From Paenibacillus sp. JZ16 (GTDB lineage Bacteria; Bacillota; Bacilli; Paenibacillales; Paenibacillaceae): 64,000 bases of DNA. Where the stretch lies: assembly GCF_015326965.1 (NCBI RefSeq), contig NZ_CP017659.1, positions 1,860,001 to 1,924,000 of the forward strand. Reading direction: 5' to 3'. A model generated the notes under the pieces. The model was given only the letters and a program-made list of their open reading frames with translations, had not been told where the DNA came from and ran no database searches. Position 1 is the first letter of the stretch. Each line of letters opens with the position of its first letter. Shown piece after piece: positions 8,016 through 17,347 of the stretch. The translations under genes and the position numbers were made by a program.

Positions 8016-9473
8016 CTAGTACGCTCTCGCGAACAGCACGGTATGTTTCGCATCTTCACCACATACGAGACACTTGGTTTTCTTCTCGGCCGGTTCGAAC
8101 GGAATGTTTCTGCTCGTAGCACCGGTTTCTTGCTTGACGGTATCTTCGCAAGCTTCCGAACCGCACCATCCAGCCAAGGTAAACCCGCGTTTTTCCTCCA
8201 TGCTGTCCTTCATTTCATCCAGTGTCTCCACCGAATAGAAATGATCCTCACGGAACTGCTTCGCGCGCTCGAACATTTCCTGGTGCACCTGCTCCAGCAT
8301 ATTCTGTACTTCCTGGGTCAGATTCGCTTGCTCTACGATTTTCTTCTCGCCTGTAATACGGGAGACAAGCACGCACACACCATTCTCCATGTCACGCGGT
8401 CCGATCTCCAGACGCACCGGTACTCCGCGCATTTCATACTCATTGAATTTCCAGCCTGGACGCACATCCGGATTGTCGTCAACGCGTACGCGGATGCCTG
8501 CGGATTTCAGTTCACGGAACAGTTCGTCCGTACGGCCCACAACCGCGTCTCTCGTCTTCGGCGGACCAATTGGAATCATGATCACTTGCGTTGGCGCGAC
8601 TTTAGGAGGAAGCACCAATCCGCGGTCATCCCCATGGACCATAATCAACGAACCAATGAGACGTGTGCTGACGCCCCAGGATGTCGTGTGAGCATATTCC
8701 AGCGTATTTTCACGATTCAAATATTGGATGTCAAAAGCTTGCGAGAAGTTGGTCCCCATATAATGCGAAGTACCAGCCTGTACAGCTCGTCCGTCTTTCA
8801 TCATCGCTTCGATCGAGAACGTATCCACGGCGCCAGCGAATTTCTCCGAAGGTGTCTTCTGCCCTTTGATTACCGGAATCGCGAGGTAGTCCTCTACGAA
8901 TTGCTGATAGATATCCAGCATTTGCATGGTTTCCCCTCTAGCCTCAACTTCCGTTTCGTGCGCGGTATGGCCTTCTTGCCATAGAAACTCACTCGTGCGA
9001 AGGAACGGCAGCGTGCGTTTTTCCCAGCGGACCACGTTAGCCCACTGGTTAATCAGCACAGGGAGATCACGATAGGATTGAATCCATTTGGAATACATGT
9101 GCCCGAACATCGTTTCGGAAGTCGGACGGATCGCCAGACGTTCCTCCAGCTTCTCTCCAGCTGCTTCCGTGACCCATGGCAGCTCGGGATTAAATCCTTC
9201 GACATGCTCCTTCTCCTTTTGGAAAAAGCTCTCGGGAATGAACAGCGGGAAATACGCATTCCGATGGCCCGTAGCCTTAAAGCGTCGATCCAACTCTTCC
9301 TGGATATGCTCCCAAATTTCATAACCGTCCGGTTTGAAGACGATGCAGCCTCTGACTGGAGAGTAATCCATCAGGTCCGCTTTTTTGATGACATCGATAT
9401 ACCAGCGCGAGAAATCTTCCGCTTGCGGCGTAATCTCCGTCACGAATTGTTTATCCTTCGATTCCTTAGACAT
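8016..9473 (-). CDS. proS: Prolyl-tRNA synthetase, short (type 3, archaeal-like) form
   Basis: This enzyme charges tRNA-Pro with proline. The product is about 485 residues, much shorter than the typical bacterial ProS (about 570), which has an inserted editing domain. It matches the archaeal/eukaryote-like form: class II motifs (VVRWEKRTLPFLRTSEFLWQ, RPTSETMFG), an anticodon-binding domain (APTQVIMIPIG, VPVRLEIGPRD), a C-terminal zinc-type domain with CGSEAC and CLVCG, and a terminal ...FARAY. I start at the ATG at 9473 (MSKESKDKQF), with GGGAGG 12 bases upstream; the open frame reaches 9506. No T-box leader is visible in the 170 bases upstream. It lies between rseP and polC, the B. subtilis location, although B. 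subtilis there carries the long form. Confidence 0.95.
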   Translation of the reverse strand: MSKESKDKQFVTEITPQAEDFSRWYIDVIKKADLMDYSPVRGCIVFKPDGYEIWEHIQEELDRRFKATGHRNAYFPLFIPESFFQKEKEHVEGFNPELPWVTEAAGEKLEERLAIRPTSETMFGHMYSKWIQSYRDLPVLINQWANVVRWEKRTLPFLRTSEFLWQEGHTAHETEVEARGETMQMLDIYQQFVEDYLAIPVIKGQKTPSEKFAGAVDTFSIEAMMKDGRAVQAGTSHYMGTNFSQAFDIQYLNRENTLEYAHTTSWGVSTRLIGSLIMVHGDDRGLVLPPKVAPTQVIMIPIGPPKTRDAVVGRTDELFRELKSAGIRVRVDDNPDVRPGWKFNEYEMRGVPVRLEIGPRDMENGVCVLVSRITGEKKIVEQANLTQEVQNMLEQVHQEMFERAKQFREDHFYSVETLDEMKDSMEEKRGFTLAGWCGSEACEDTVKQETGATSRNIPFEPAEKKTKCLVCGEDAKHTVLFARAY

Positions 9474-9647
9474 ATAAATCGTGTGCCTCCCATTAATAAA
9501 ACGCATGGTCTAAACCCTGTTTAACGGCTTGACTGGCGCTATTGGCGATATGTGTGAACGAGCTGCGGCTGTATAGCCCGCCCTGTATTTATAGCAACTC
9601 CATTTGCTAGATATCGTTAGACATGAACATCTGCTAACAATAGAAAA

Positions 9648-9688
9648 GGTACGGCTTTTTCGTTGCGGCTGGCGCACCGAGCCGTACC
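9648..9688 (-). terminator. Rho-independent terminator after rseP
   Basis: A 9-bp GC-rich stem (GGTACGGCT / AGCCGTACC) with a loop of about 23 bases is followed by TTTTCT on the minus strand. It begins just past the rseP stop codon at 9697. Confidence 0.8.
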
Positions 9689-9696
9689 CTAGGTTT

Positions 9697-10971
9697 TTAT
9701 CCGTTGATCAAACGCAAAATATCGTTATAGGTTACGGCTATCATTAACAGGAACAGCATCGCAAACCCGACAAAATGAACCATGCCTTCTCTGTTCGGGT
9801 CAACTGGCTTGCCCCTTAAAGCTTCGATCCCTAAGAATACAAGCCGGCTTCCATCGAGTGCCGGAATCGGCAGCAGATTGAATATGCCCAGATACAAGCT
9901 TAGAATGGCCGCCCAATAGGTCAGCTGTTCGATACCCTGCTTGGCGATTTGCCCCGTCACTTCGAACGTCCGTACAGGACCGCCAAGATCATCCATGGAG
10001 AACTTCTGAATCAACTGTCTGAAGCCCTGGAAGATAATATTCGTTGTATCTACCATTGCGGTTCCGGACCCGGTAATTGTCTCCCCAATCCCTGCGGATC
10101 GGGTAGGAAGCTCAGGAACAATCCCGACCTTGCCGCCTTCCTGTCCCTCCATCGTCCGCGGAGTTAAGGTCAGATCAAATGATTCCTCACCCCGGCGCAC
10201 AGTCCATTCCATCGGCTTGTCCTTGGACGCCGCAATCAATTCGATCATCTTCTGATAATCGGCACCAATGGCGGTTCCGTTAATGCTCTCGATGATGTCT
10301 CCCTCTTTCAGATCGGCTTCATCTGCAGGCATGCCTTTGGTAATCTCGCCAATCTGCACATAGGTTGGATTCTCAACCGGTATGCCGGCCATTTGAATGT
10401 GAAGGGCAAACAGCACGAAGGCCAGTATGAAGTTCATGACAGGACCGGCAAAAATCGCAAGCGCTCTTTGGCCAACGGTTTTGCTGCCGAATTGACGGTC
10501 TCTCGGTGCGATCTGCGTCTCGACACCTTTGGCTACCGTCAAGGCTTGCGGATGGATTTCAAATTGCTGGAACTCACCATCCACATCAAGCCTAACCGAC
10601 AAACGATCCACCATATCCATAAACTGGACTTCGCCGCGAATGACATTTTTACGGTTGTCGAGTTGATCCAGATAAATCTTTTTCACTTGATTCTCTGCAT
10701 TCAATCGAACCGCAATCGTCTGACCGGGCTGAATCTCGACAAGTTCCGGATCTTCCCCGGCCATGCGGGCATATCCGCCGAATGGAAGAAGACGTAGCGT
10801 AAACTGCGTTTCATGGCGTTTATATGAGAACAGCTTTGGACCAAATCCAATCGCGAACTCGCGTACCAAGATTCCGGCACGCCGGGCAAAATAATAGTGA
10901 CCCCATTCGTGCACGGTAACGATCACAAAAAACATGAGCACCGTTAAAAAAACGACCCGAACCATTTCCAA
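9697..10971 (-). CDS. rseP: Site-2 zinc metalloprotease RseP/RasP
   Basis: This intramembrane protease cleaves anti-sigma factors and signal-peptide remnants; in B. subtilis RasP acts on RsiW and FtsL. The 424-residue protein has the active site HEWGH at residues 21-25 in the first membrane helix. A PDZ domain is in the middle (IGEITKGMPADEADLKEGDII), and the second metal motif NLLPIPALDGSRLVF lies in a late helix. Further hydrophobic helices are near 175-195 and at the C-terminus. The region around residues 70-150 is a charged insert. The gene lies between dxr and proS, as in B. subtilis. Confidence 0.95.
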   Translation of the reverse strand: MEMVRVVFLTVLMFFVIVTVHEWGHYYFARRAGILVREFAIGFGPKLFSYKRHETQFTLRLLPFGGYARMAGEDPELVEIQPGQTIAVRLNAENQVKKIYLDQLDNRKNVIRGEVQFMDMVDRLSVRLDVDGEFQQFEIHPQALTVAKGVETQIAPRDRQFGSKTVGQRALAIFAGPVMNFILAFVLFALHIQMAGIPVENPTYVQIGEITKGMPADEADLKEGDIIESINGTAIGADYQKMIELIAASKDKPMEWTVRRGEESFDLTLTPRTMEGQEGGKVGIVPELPTRSAGIGETITGSGTAMVDTTNIIFQGFRQLIQKFSMDDLGGPVRTFEVTGQIAKQGIEQLTYWAAILSLYLGIFNLLPIPALDGSRLVFLGIEALRGKPVDPNREGMVHFVGFAMLFLLMIAVTYNDILRLING

Positions 10972-11102
10972 TTCTTTACATCCCCCTTTTCCTCTGAGAA
11001 CGCAGTATGTCCCTATAGATTATCATTATTCTCCTGTCGTCCACAAGAGAATCACAAGCTGTCCGCTTTTTTTCAAGGGAGATTTCAAAAACACTTCAAA
11101 TC

Positions 11103-12242
11103 CTATAGTCGGGAAGCTAATTCACGTGAGATCCGATCGCTCTCTTCAATCGTTTCCAGTGCCGGTTCCGGCGCAACATGATGGCTTTGCAGCACTTCCT
11201 CAATGATCTCTTCAATTCGCAGAAAAGAGATTTCGCCGCGGAGAAACCGGGCGACCGCAATTTCATTAGCTGCATTGAATACCGTTGGCGCTGTCCCACC
11301 CATTTTACCACATTCATAAGCAAGCCTTAAACAAGGAAAACGTTCAAGGTCCATCTCCCGGAAATGCAGCTTGCCCGCTTCCGCCAAAGATAGCCTTGGT
11401 GCAGGGGAAGTCCACCGTTCCGGATAGGTCAGCGCATATTGAATCGGAACGCGCATATCCGGGTTGCCGAGCTGGGCAATGATACTCGAATCACGGAATT
11501 CCACAAAAGAGTGAATGATGCTTTCCGGGTGAAGCAGTACAGAAATGTTGTCGTAAGGAATACCATACAACCAATGGGCCTCGATCACCTCAAGCCCTTT
11601 ATTGACCATGGTGGCCGAATCAATCGTGATCTTGGCACCCATGGACCAGTTCGGATGTTTAAGCGCATCCTCCACCGTAACGTTGACCAGCTGTTCCCGG
11701 GTGTAATCCCGGAATGAGCCTCCGGAAGCCGTCAGCGTGATCCGTTCAATATCTTCATGCCGCTCTCCATTCAGGCATTGGAATATGGCGGAATGCTCGC
11801 TATCGATCGGCAAGAGTTTTACCCCTTTGGTAGCCGCCCGGGCCGTAACCAGATGACCTGCCGTTACCAACGTCTCCTTATTGGCGAGCCCAATGGTCTT
11901 CCCCCCATCAATCGCTGCAAGTGTAGAGGACAGACCCAAACTTCCAACGACCGCTGTAACCACCATTTCCGCATCTGTCGCTGCCGCAATCTCGATCAAG
12001 CCTTCATGACCATGGAACACTTCGGTTCCGGCAGGAAGATCATGCCTTATGCTGTCAGCAAGCTCTCTTGTAGCAACGGACACTTTGCGAGGAGAAAACT
12101 CCTTGACCTGCTGAAGCAGCAGGTCCTTATTACTCCCTGCAGCGAGGCCCTCAATCTGAAAATGTTCCCGGTGTTTCCTTACAACATCCAAAGTCTGGGT
12201 ACCTATGGAGCCAGTGGAGCCGAGTACGCTGATCTTCTTCAT
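11103..12242 (-). CDS. dxr: 1-deoxy-D-xylulose 5-phosphate reductoisomerase
   Basis: Dxr converts DXP to 2-C-methyl-D-erythritol 4-phosphate with NADPH, the first committed step of the MEP isoprenoid pathway. The 379-residue product begins [17 protein letters not shown], with the NADPH-binding GSTGSIG at residues 8-14. It contains the substrate and metal motifs [15 protein letters not shown] and [10 protein letters not shown], and the Dxr signature [18 protein letters not shown]. Length is normal for the family. It is flanked by cdsA and rseP, and it feeds the isoprenoid precursors used by uppS nearby. Confidence 0.97.
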   Translation of the reverse strand: MKKISVLGSTGSIGTQTLDVVRKHREHFQIEGLAAGSNKDLLLQQVKEFSPRKVSVATRELADSIRHDLPAGTEVFHGHEGLIEIAAATDAEMVVTAVVGSLGLSSTLAAIDGGKTIGLANKETLVTAGHLVTARAATKGVKLLPIDSEHSAIFQCLNGERHEDIERITLTASGGSFRDYTREQLVNVTVEDALKHPNWSMGAKITIDSATMVNKGLEVIEAHWLYGIPYDNISVLLHPESIIHSFVEFRDSSIIAQLGNPDMRVPIQYALTYPERWTSPAPRLSLAEAGKLHFREMDLERFPCLRLAYECGKMGGTAPTVFNAANEIAVARFLRGEISFLRIEEIIEEVLQSHHVAPEPALETIEESDRISRELASRL

Positions 12243-12260
12243 GCAACATCTTTCCTTTCA

Positions 12261-13060
12261 TCAGTAAGGCAGGAGACTCAATATATGTACAAACGGAAAT
12301 ACGACGATCCAACTGTCACATCGATCCAGTATCCCTCCATGACCCGGCAGCAGTTTGCCCGAATCCTTGATGTCATACACCCGTTTATAGGCGGATTGCA
12401 CCAAATCCCCGAGTTGACCGATAACAGCGCATGAAAGTCCGATCAGAATCGCTTGTCCAGCCGTCAGGAATCCATCTGAGAAGAATGAAAAGAGCAGAGA
12501 TGTGAACACGGCGATGACCACACCGCCGAGCGCACCCTCAACCGTTTTGTTCGGACTTATGGAAGGCCACAGTTTATGGCGCCCCATGGCGCGTCCGACA
12601 AAATACGCTCCCGCATCACTTGCCCAGATCGAGGCCAGAAGCAGAAAAGTCCAGAATACGCCATGGCCGTCAGGAGCATGTCGTGATTCGGCGATAAAGG
12701 AAAATCCGATTCCGATATACGCTGATGCCATAAACAATAAGGAAACCCGTTTGATATCAATTACATTCTTCGTCGTCACGGTCGCCAGTAAAAATAAAAG
12801 CAGCAGGAGCCAAAGTACATGTTCCCACGGGATCTGAATATTCAAATCAAGCGGACCCCATGGAAATACAAGCAACAGCACCCCCGCATATCCAATCCAC
12901 GCCGTTCCCCGAACGGTGCCGTATTGGTCATGCGCACAAACTCATAATAACCGATTAGCGCCATCGCCAGAATCAGAAGATGGTACCACAGACCGCCTAT
13001 GAAACATAATCCTAAAAAGACCGCTCCCGCTATAATTCCGGTAATCAATCGCTGTTTCAA
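12261..13060 (-). CDS. cdsA: Phosphatidate cytidylyltransferase CdsA, interrupted by a frameshift
   Basis: CdsA makes CDP-diacylglycerol from phosphatidate and CTP at the membrane, the entry to all phospholipids. The N-terminal part reads from a TTG at 13060 (GGAGG 8 bases upstream; MKQRLITGIIAG) to ...MTNTAPFG. The rest reads in another frame from GTAWIGYAGVLLL to the stop at 12261, with several membrane helices and the CdsA signature KDSGKLLPGHGGILDR. The switch is at a run of four G near 12905-12912 (minus strand TTCGGGGAACGG); one extra G restores a single frame of about 267 residues. Because the gene is normally essential, I favour a sequencing or assembly error over a true pseudogene. 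Confidence 0.9.
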
Positions 13061-13080
13061 AACGTTCCATCCTCCATCGG

Positions 13081-13848
13081 CTACGAAAGTCCACCGTAGC
13101 GCCTTGTTCTTTGTTGATAATCGGCTACGGCCTCCACCAAATGGTCTTTGGTAAATTCCGGCCAATAGGCATCCGTAAACCATAGCTCACTATACGCGAG
13201 CTGCCACAGCATAAAATTACTTAGCCGCAGCTCGCCGCTTGTGCGGATCAGTAAATCCGGATCCGGCAATTCGCCTGTGAGGAGCCGTTGGCCAATCAGT
13301 TCCTCTGTAATATCCTCAGGACGAAGAATCCCGTCGCGCACTTCTCGTCCGAGCGCCTTGACACTTTCGGTGATCTCTTTCCGGCTACCGTAATTGAGCG
13401 CAAAGTTAAGCACAAGTCCGTCATTGCCGGCTGTCTTCGCAACTGCTTCTTCCATCGCAGACACGGTATGGGACGGAAGGTCTTCCGGATGTCCCATCAT
13501 GCGGACCTGGACATTTTTTTCGATCAGCTCTTCCAGCTCAATAGCCAGGAACTCTTGCGGAAGCTTCATCAGAAAATCGACCTCATCCTTCGGACGCGTC
13601 CAATTTTCTGTCGAAAAAGCGTACATCGTCAATATTTTGATTCCCAAATCATCGGCGGCAATGGCCGCTCTTTTGACAGCCTTCATGCCATTCTGATGTC
13701 CAACGATTCGCGGCATACCGCGCCGTTTTGCCCAGCGTCCATTACCATCCATGATGATGGCGACATGATGTGGGATGTTGTCCGGAGAGAGCTGATGCGT
13801 CTGCTGACTGTCCTCCTGATTCAACCACGATCGAACCCGTTTGATCAT
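13081..13848 (-). CDS. uppS: Isoprenyl (undecaprenyl) diphosphate synthase
   Basis: UppS condenses isopentenyl diphosphates in cis to make C55 undecaprenyl diphosphate, the lipid carrier for peptidoglycan and teichoic acids. The product is 255 residues from the ATG at 13848 (MIKRVRSWLNQED), preceded by GGAGG. The catalytic motif IIMDGNGRWAKRR holds Asp34, and the C-terminal signature DLLIRTSGELRLSNFMLWQ is present. The open frame extends upstream to 14079, but that part overlaps frr and is not family sequence. It lies between frr and cdsA, as in B. subtilis. Confidence 0.97.
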   Translation of the reverse strand: MIKRVRSWLNQEDSQQTHQLSPDNIPHHVAIIMDGNGRWAKRRGMPRIVGHQNGMKAVKRAAIAADDLGIKILTMYAFSTENWTRPKDEVDFLMKLPQEFLAIELEELIEKNVQVRMMGHPEDLPSHTVSAMEEAVAKTAGNDGLVLNFALNYGSRKEITESVKALGREVRDGILRPEDITEELIGQRLLTGELPDPDLLIRTSGELRLSNFMLWQLAYSELWFTDAYWPEFTKDHLVEAVADYQQRTRRYGGLS

Positions 13849-13874
13849 TCCATTTCCTCCAGGCATCTTTCTGC

Positions 13875-13923
13875 AAAAAAAGAGACAAACCCCACCATTG
13901 ACAGGAGGGGCCACAAGTCTCTT
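13875..13923 (-). terminator. Rho-independent terminator after frr
   Basis: On the minus strand AAGAGAC...GGCCCC pairs with GGGG...GTCTCTT around a 13-base loop, and a run of seven T follows. It starts at the frr stop codon and ends about 27 bases before the uppS start, so uppS must rely on read-through or on a promoter I cannot see. Confidence 0.8.
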
Positions 13924-14475
13924 ATACTTCCATGATCTCTTTTTCTTTAGCAACGAGGACTTTGTCGACTTCTGCGATAAATTTATCCGTCGCTTTTTGG
14001 ATATCTTCCTGATGTCTCCGGGACTCGTCCTCGGAAATATCTGTTTTCTCCAATTTTTTGATGTCGTCGTTGGCATCACGGCGAATGTTGCGGATGGCCA
14101 CTTTCGCTTCCTCGCCGAATTTCTTCGTCATTTTCACCAGTTCGGTTCTGCGTTCTTCCGTCAGTGCAGGTACGACGAGACGAATTTGATTACCATCATT
14201 CGCCGGCGTCAATCCGATATCCGATTTCATGATCGCTTTCTCGATATCGGCCAAGGACGACTTGTCCCAAGGCTGGATCATGAGCGTTCTTGAATCCGGC
14301 GTGCTGATGTTAGCCAGCTGATTCAGCGGGGTTGGTGCTCCGTAGTATTCAACCGTGATCCGGTCGAGCAGCGCTGGCGCTGCCCGTCCTGCGCGCAGCG
14401 TTGCCAGGTCACGCTTCAAAGACAAGATCGCTTTTTCCATGCGTTCTTCTGCATTCTTTTTCACCGATTGCGGCA

Positions 14476-14476
<1 letters not shown>
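13922..14476 (-). CDS. frr: Ribosome recycling factor
   Basis: RRF splits post-termination ribosomes together with EF-G. The 184-residue product has normal length and typical motifs: [21 protein letters not shown] near the N-terminus, NAAIRKSD-like [18 protein letters not shown], and [24 protein letters not shown] toward the C-terminus. Its ATG overlaps the stop codon of the repaired pyrH frame by one base (TAATG), which points to translational coupling. It is followed by a strong terminator. Confidence 0.97.
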
Positions 14477-15341
<865 letters not shown>

Positions 15342-15372
15342 CTAATCCAGACTAAAGTCCATTCTTTCTTGT

Positions 15373-15415
15373 GAGATAAGGGTGCCTTACTCCGAATTTA
15401 TAACAATCTTATCTC
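15373..15415 (-). promoter_or_regulatory. Candidate pyrH promoter/leader element
   Basis: On the minus strand TGTTATAAA (15397-15405) looks like an extended -10 box (TGn plus TATAAA); there is no good -35. It lies inside an inverted repeat (GAGATAAG 15373-15380 / CTTATCTC 15408-15415). It is downstream of the tsf terminator and about 190 bases before pyrH. I see nothing else in the tsf-pyrH gap. Confidence 0.35.
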
Positions 15416-15435
15416 TCTTATGCCTTTATATCTCT

Positions 15436-15463
15436 TAAAAAAGAAGGAACACAGGTGTGTTCC
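15436..15463 (-). terminator. Rho-independent terminator after tsf
   Basis: A 7-bp stem GGAACAC/GTGTTCC (15446-15452 / 15457-15463) with a 4-base loop is followed on the minus strand by TTCTTTTTT. It lies about 35 bases beyond the tsf stop codon. Confidence 0.85.
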
Positions 15464-15497
15464 ACTCTTTTCTATAACTTATATTAGCCCATTCGGC

Positions 15498-16148
15498 TTA
15501 TTTATTCACCTGGGACATAACTTCCTCAACGAAGTTGTCTTGTTTTTTCTCCAAGCCTTCGCCAAGTTCAAAACGGGCAAAACGACGGATGGAGATGTTC
15601 TCACCGATCGTGCTGATTTTTTCGTTAAGCAGCGTGTTGATCGTTTTGTCAGGATCTTTGATGAAGGATTGCTCAAGCAAGCAATATTCTTCATAGTATT
15701 TGTTGATGCGGCCTTCAACCATTTTCTCAACGATTTTTTCAGGCTTGCCTTCGTTCAGGGCTTGGTTTTTCAAAATCTCTTTTTCTTTCTCAAGATCTTC
15801 AGTCGGCACTTCTTCACGACGAACATATTTAGGGTTAGCAGCCGCAATATGCATAGCGATATCGCGAGCAAACTCTTTAAATTGATCTGTTTTACCTACG
15901 AAGTCGGTTTCACAGTTGATTTCAACGAGAACGCCGATCCGTCCGCCACCGTGAATATAAGACTCTACAACGCCTTCAGTTGCAATACGCCCAGCTTTGT
16001 TAGCTGCTGCAGACAAACCTTTTTCGCGAAGCACTGCGATCGCTTTGTCGATATCACCATTTGTTTCATCCAGCGCTTTTTTGCAATCCAGCATGCCCGC
16101 GCCTGTTCTTTCGCGAAGTTCTTTTACCGCACTAGCTGTTACTGCCAT
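15498..16148 (-). CDS. tsf: Translation elongation factor Ts, short form
   Basis: EF-Ts is the nucleotide exchange factor of EF-Tu. The product is 216 residues from the ATG at 16148 ([26 protein letters not shown] 7 bases upstream). The UBA-like N-terminal domain and the signature [16 protein letters not shown] and [18 protein letters not shown] are intact. It is shorter than B. subtilis EF-Ts (about 290 residues) and resembles the compact forms known from Thermus-type bacteria, with a single core subdomain. It ends [18 protein letters not shown] without a frame break, so the short form looks genuine. It follows rpsB. Confidence 0.96.
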   Translation of the reverse strand: MAVTASAVKELRERTGAGMLDCKKALDETNGDIDKAIAVLREKGLSAAANKAGRIATEGVVESYIHGGGRIGVLVEINCETDFVGKTDQFKEFARDIAMHIAAANPKYVRREEVPTEDLEKEKEILKNQALNEGKPEKIVEKMVEGRINKYYEEYCLLEQSFIKDPDKTINTLLNEKISTIGENISIRRFARFELGEGLEKKQDNFVEEVMSQVNK

Positions 16149-16318
16149 TAGAATTCCCTCCAAATTGGTATGATGAAGTTTTGCGTTTGGACCTCGAGAA
16201 AACGATCATTCTTTTGTTCTCTCCAAGATTCCAGATCGCATTAAGTAGTTGTTCTTCCCCTGGGATGCCAGGCTCCGGATTTCACACGTTATTCGCACGT
16301 CATCCGTTCTAACATCTT

Positions 16319-16363
16319 AAAAAAAGGGCAGTGAGAGGTTATACACCTACCAACCACCCTTTT
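16319..16363 (-). terminator. Likely terminator or attenuator between rpsB and tsf
   Basis: On the minus strand AAGGG...CCCTT pairs with further AGGT/ACCT pairing inside, and a run of seven T follows. It is about 35 bases past the rpsB stop. Because tsf normally shares the rpsB transcript, partial termination that sets the S2 to EF-Ts ratio is plausible. Confidence 0.65.
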
Positions 16364-16396
16364 CATTTAATTCATAGTTTATACGTTTAATCCCGA

Positions 16397-17095
16397 TTAA
16401 GCAGTTGTTTCTTCACCTTGGTGAGCTTCAACAACGGCATCGGCCATTTTACCAGTCAACAATTTGACAGCGCGGATCGCGTCATCGTTACCTGGAATTA
16501 CATAGTCGATTTCATCCGGATCACAGTTCGTATCAACGATACCAACGATTGGGATACCCAATTTGCGAGCTTCCGCTACTGCGATGCGCTCTTTGCGAGG
16601 ATCGATAACGAACAATGCGCTTGGAAGACCCTTCATGTTCTTGATACCGCCCAAGAATTTTTCAAGACGATCTTTCTCTTTGCGGAGAAGGATAACCTCT
16701 TTCTTAGGCAATACTTGGAACGTGCCGTCCTCTTCCCAAGTTTCGAGCTGCTTCAAGCGGTTGATACGCTTTTGGATCGTTTCGAAGTTAGTCAAAGTTC
16801 CGCCGAGCCAACGTTGGTTGATGTAGTACATACCGCAACGCTCTGCTTCTTCCTTCACGGAATCTTGAGCTTGTTTTTTCGTGCCGACGAACAGGATTGT
16901 ACCGTTCTCTCCAGCTACGCTTTTTACGAAGTTGAATGCTTCTTCAACTTTCTTGACCGTTTTTTGCAGGTCGATAATGTAGATACCGTTTCTTTCAGTG
17001 AAGATAAATTTATCCATTTTCGGGTTCCAGCGACGAGTCTGGTGACCGAAGTGAACGCCAGCTTCCAAAAGCTGTTTCATGGAAATTACTGCCAT
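16397..17095 (-). CDS. rpsB: 30S ribosomal protein S2
   Basis: S2 is a late-assembling protein of the small ribosomal subunit. The product is 232 residues from the ATG at 17095 ([20 protein letters not shown]), with AGGAGGTG upstream. Diagnostic stretches are [34 protein letters not shown] and [20 protein letters not shown]. Length is usual for Bacillota. It has its own near-consensus promoter about 130 bases upstream and marks the boundary between the flagellar supercluster and the translation genes, as in B. subtilis. Confidence 0.98.
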   Translation of the reverse strand: MAVISMKQLLEAGVHFGHQTRRWNPKMDKFIFTERNGIYIIDLQKTVKKVEEAFNFVKSVAGENGTILFVGTKKQAQDSVKEEAERCGMYYINQRWLGGTLTNFETIQKRINRLKQLETWEEDGTFQVLPKKEVILLRKEKDRLEKFLGGIKNMKGLPSALFVIDPRKERIAVAEARKLGIPIVGIVDTNCDPDEIDYVIPGNDDAIRAVKLLTGKMADAVVEAHQGEETTA

Positions 17096-17220
17096 CTTCA
17101 CGCACCTCCTAAGTTTGGTTTTTGTGTGTCCCTCCGCCGAGATCATTTTTCATTAAGACTCCCAATCCTGGAAGCACCCTCAACGAAATCACTCTGGCGT
17201 GTGTTTTAACACCGTCAATT

Positions 17221-17249
17221 ACTATAACATAACCATGGGCAGGTTGCAA
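17221..17249 (-). promoter_or_regulatory. Sigma-A promoter of rpsB
   Basis: Minus-strand TTGCAA (17244-17249) and TATAGT (17221-17226) are separated by exactly 17 bases. The predicted start near 17214 gives a leader of about 120 bases, the region where S2 feedback control is known in other bacteria. Confidence 0.8.
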
Positions 17250-17307
17250 TGTCTTTTGTGTACTTCATCAGGTCCGGCCAATCAGGAGCTTGAAGAGCTC
17301 CTATAAA

Positions 17308-17347
17308 GAAAAAAACCTCTCTCAACCGGAGTGCTAGTTGGAGGGTT
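17308..17347 (-). terminator. Terminator at the end of the flagellar/chemotaxis supercluster
   Basis: On the minus strand AACCCTCCAAC pairs with GTTGAGAGAGGTT around a 10-base loop, and a run of seven T follows. The 5' arm lies within the last codons of the preceding gene (stop at 17334). A second short palindrome (AGGAGCT/AGCTCCT, 17284-17302) follows without a T-run. Confidence 0.85.

Noticed and set aside
7989..8984. 331-codon plus-strand open frame
   Set aside because: It is antisense to the proS coding sequence and has no family features.
9474..9640. Possible T-box leader upstream of proS
   Set aside because: No AGGGTGGNACCGCG-like T-box sequence, specifier stem or antiterminator was found.
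13849..14079. N-terminal extension of UppS
   Set aside because: The extension lies over the frr terminator and the 3' part of frr; the family start with GGAGG is at 13848.
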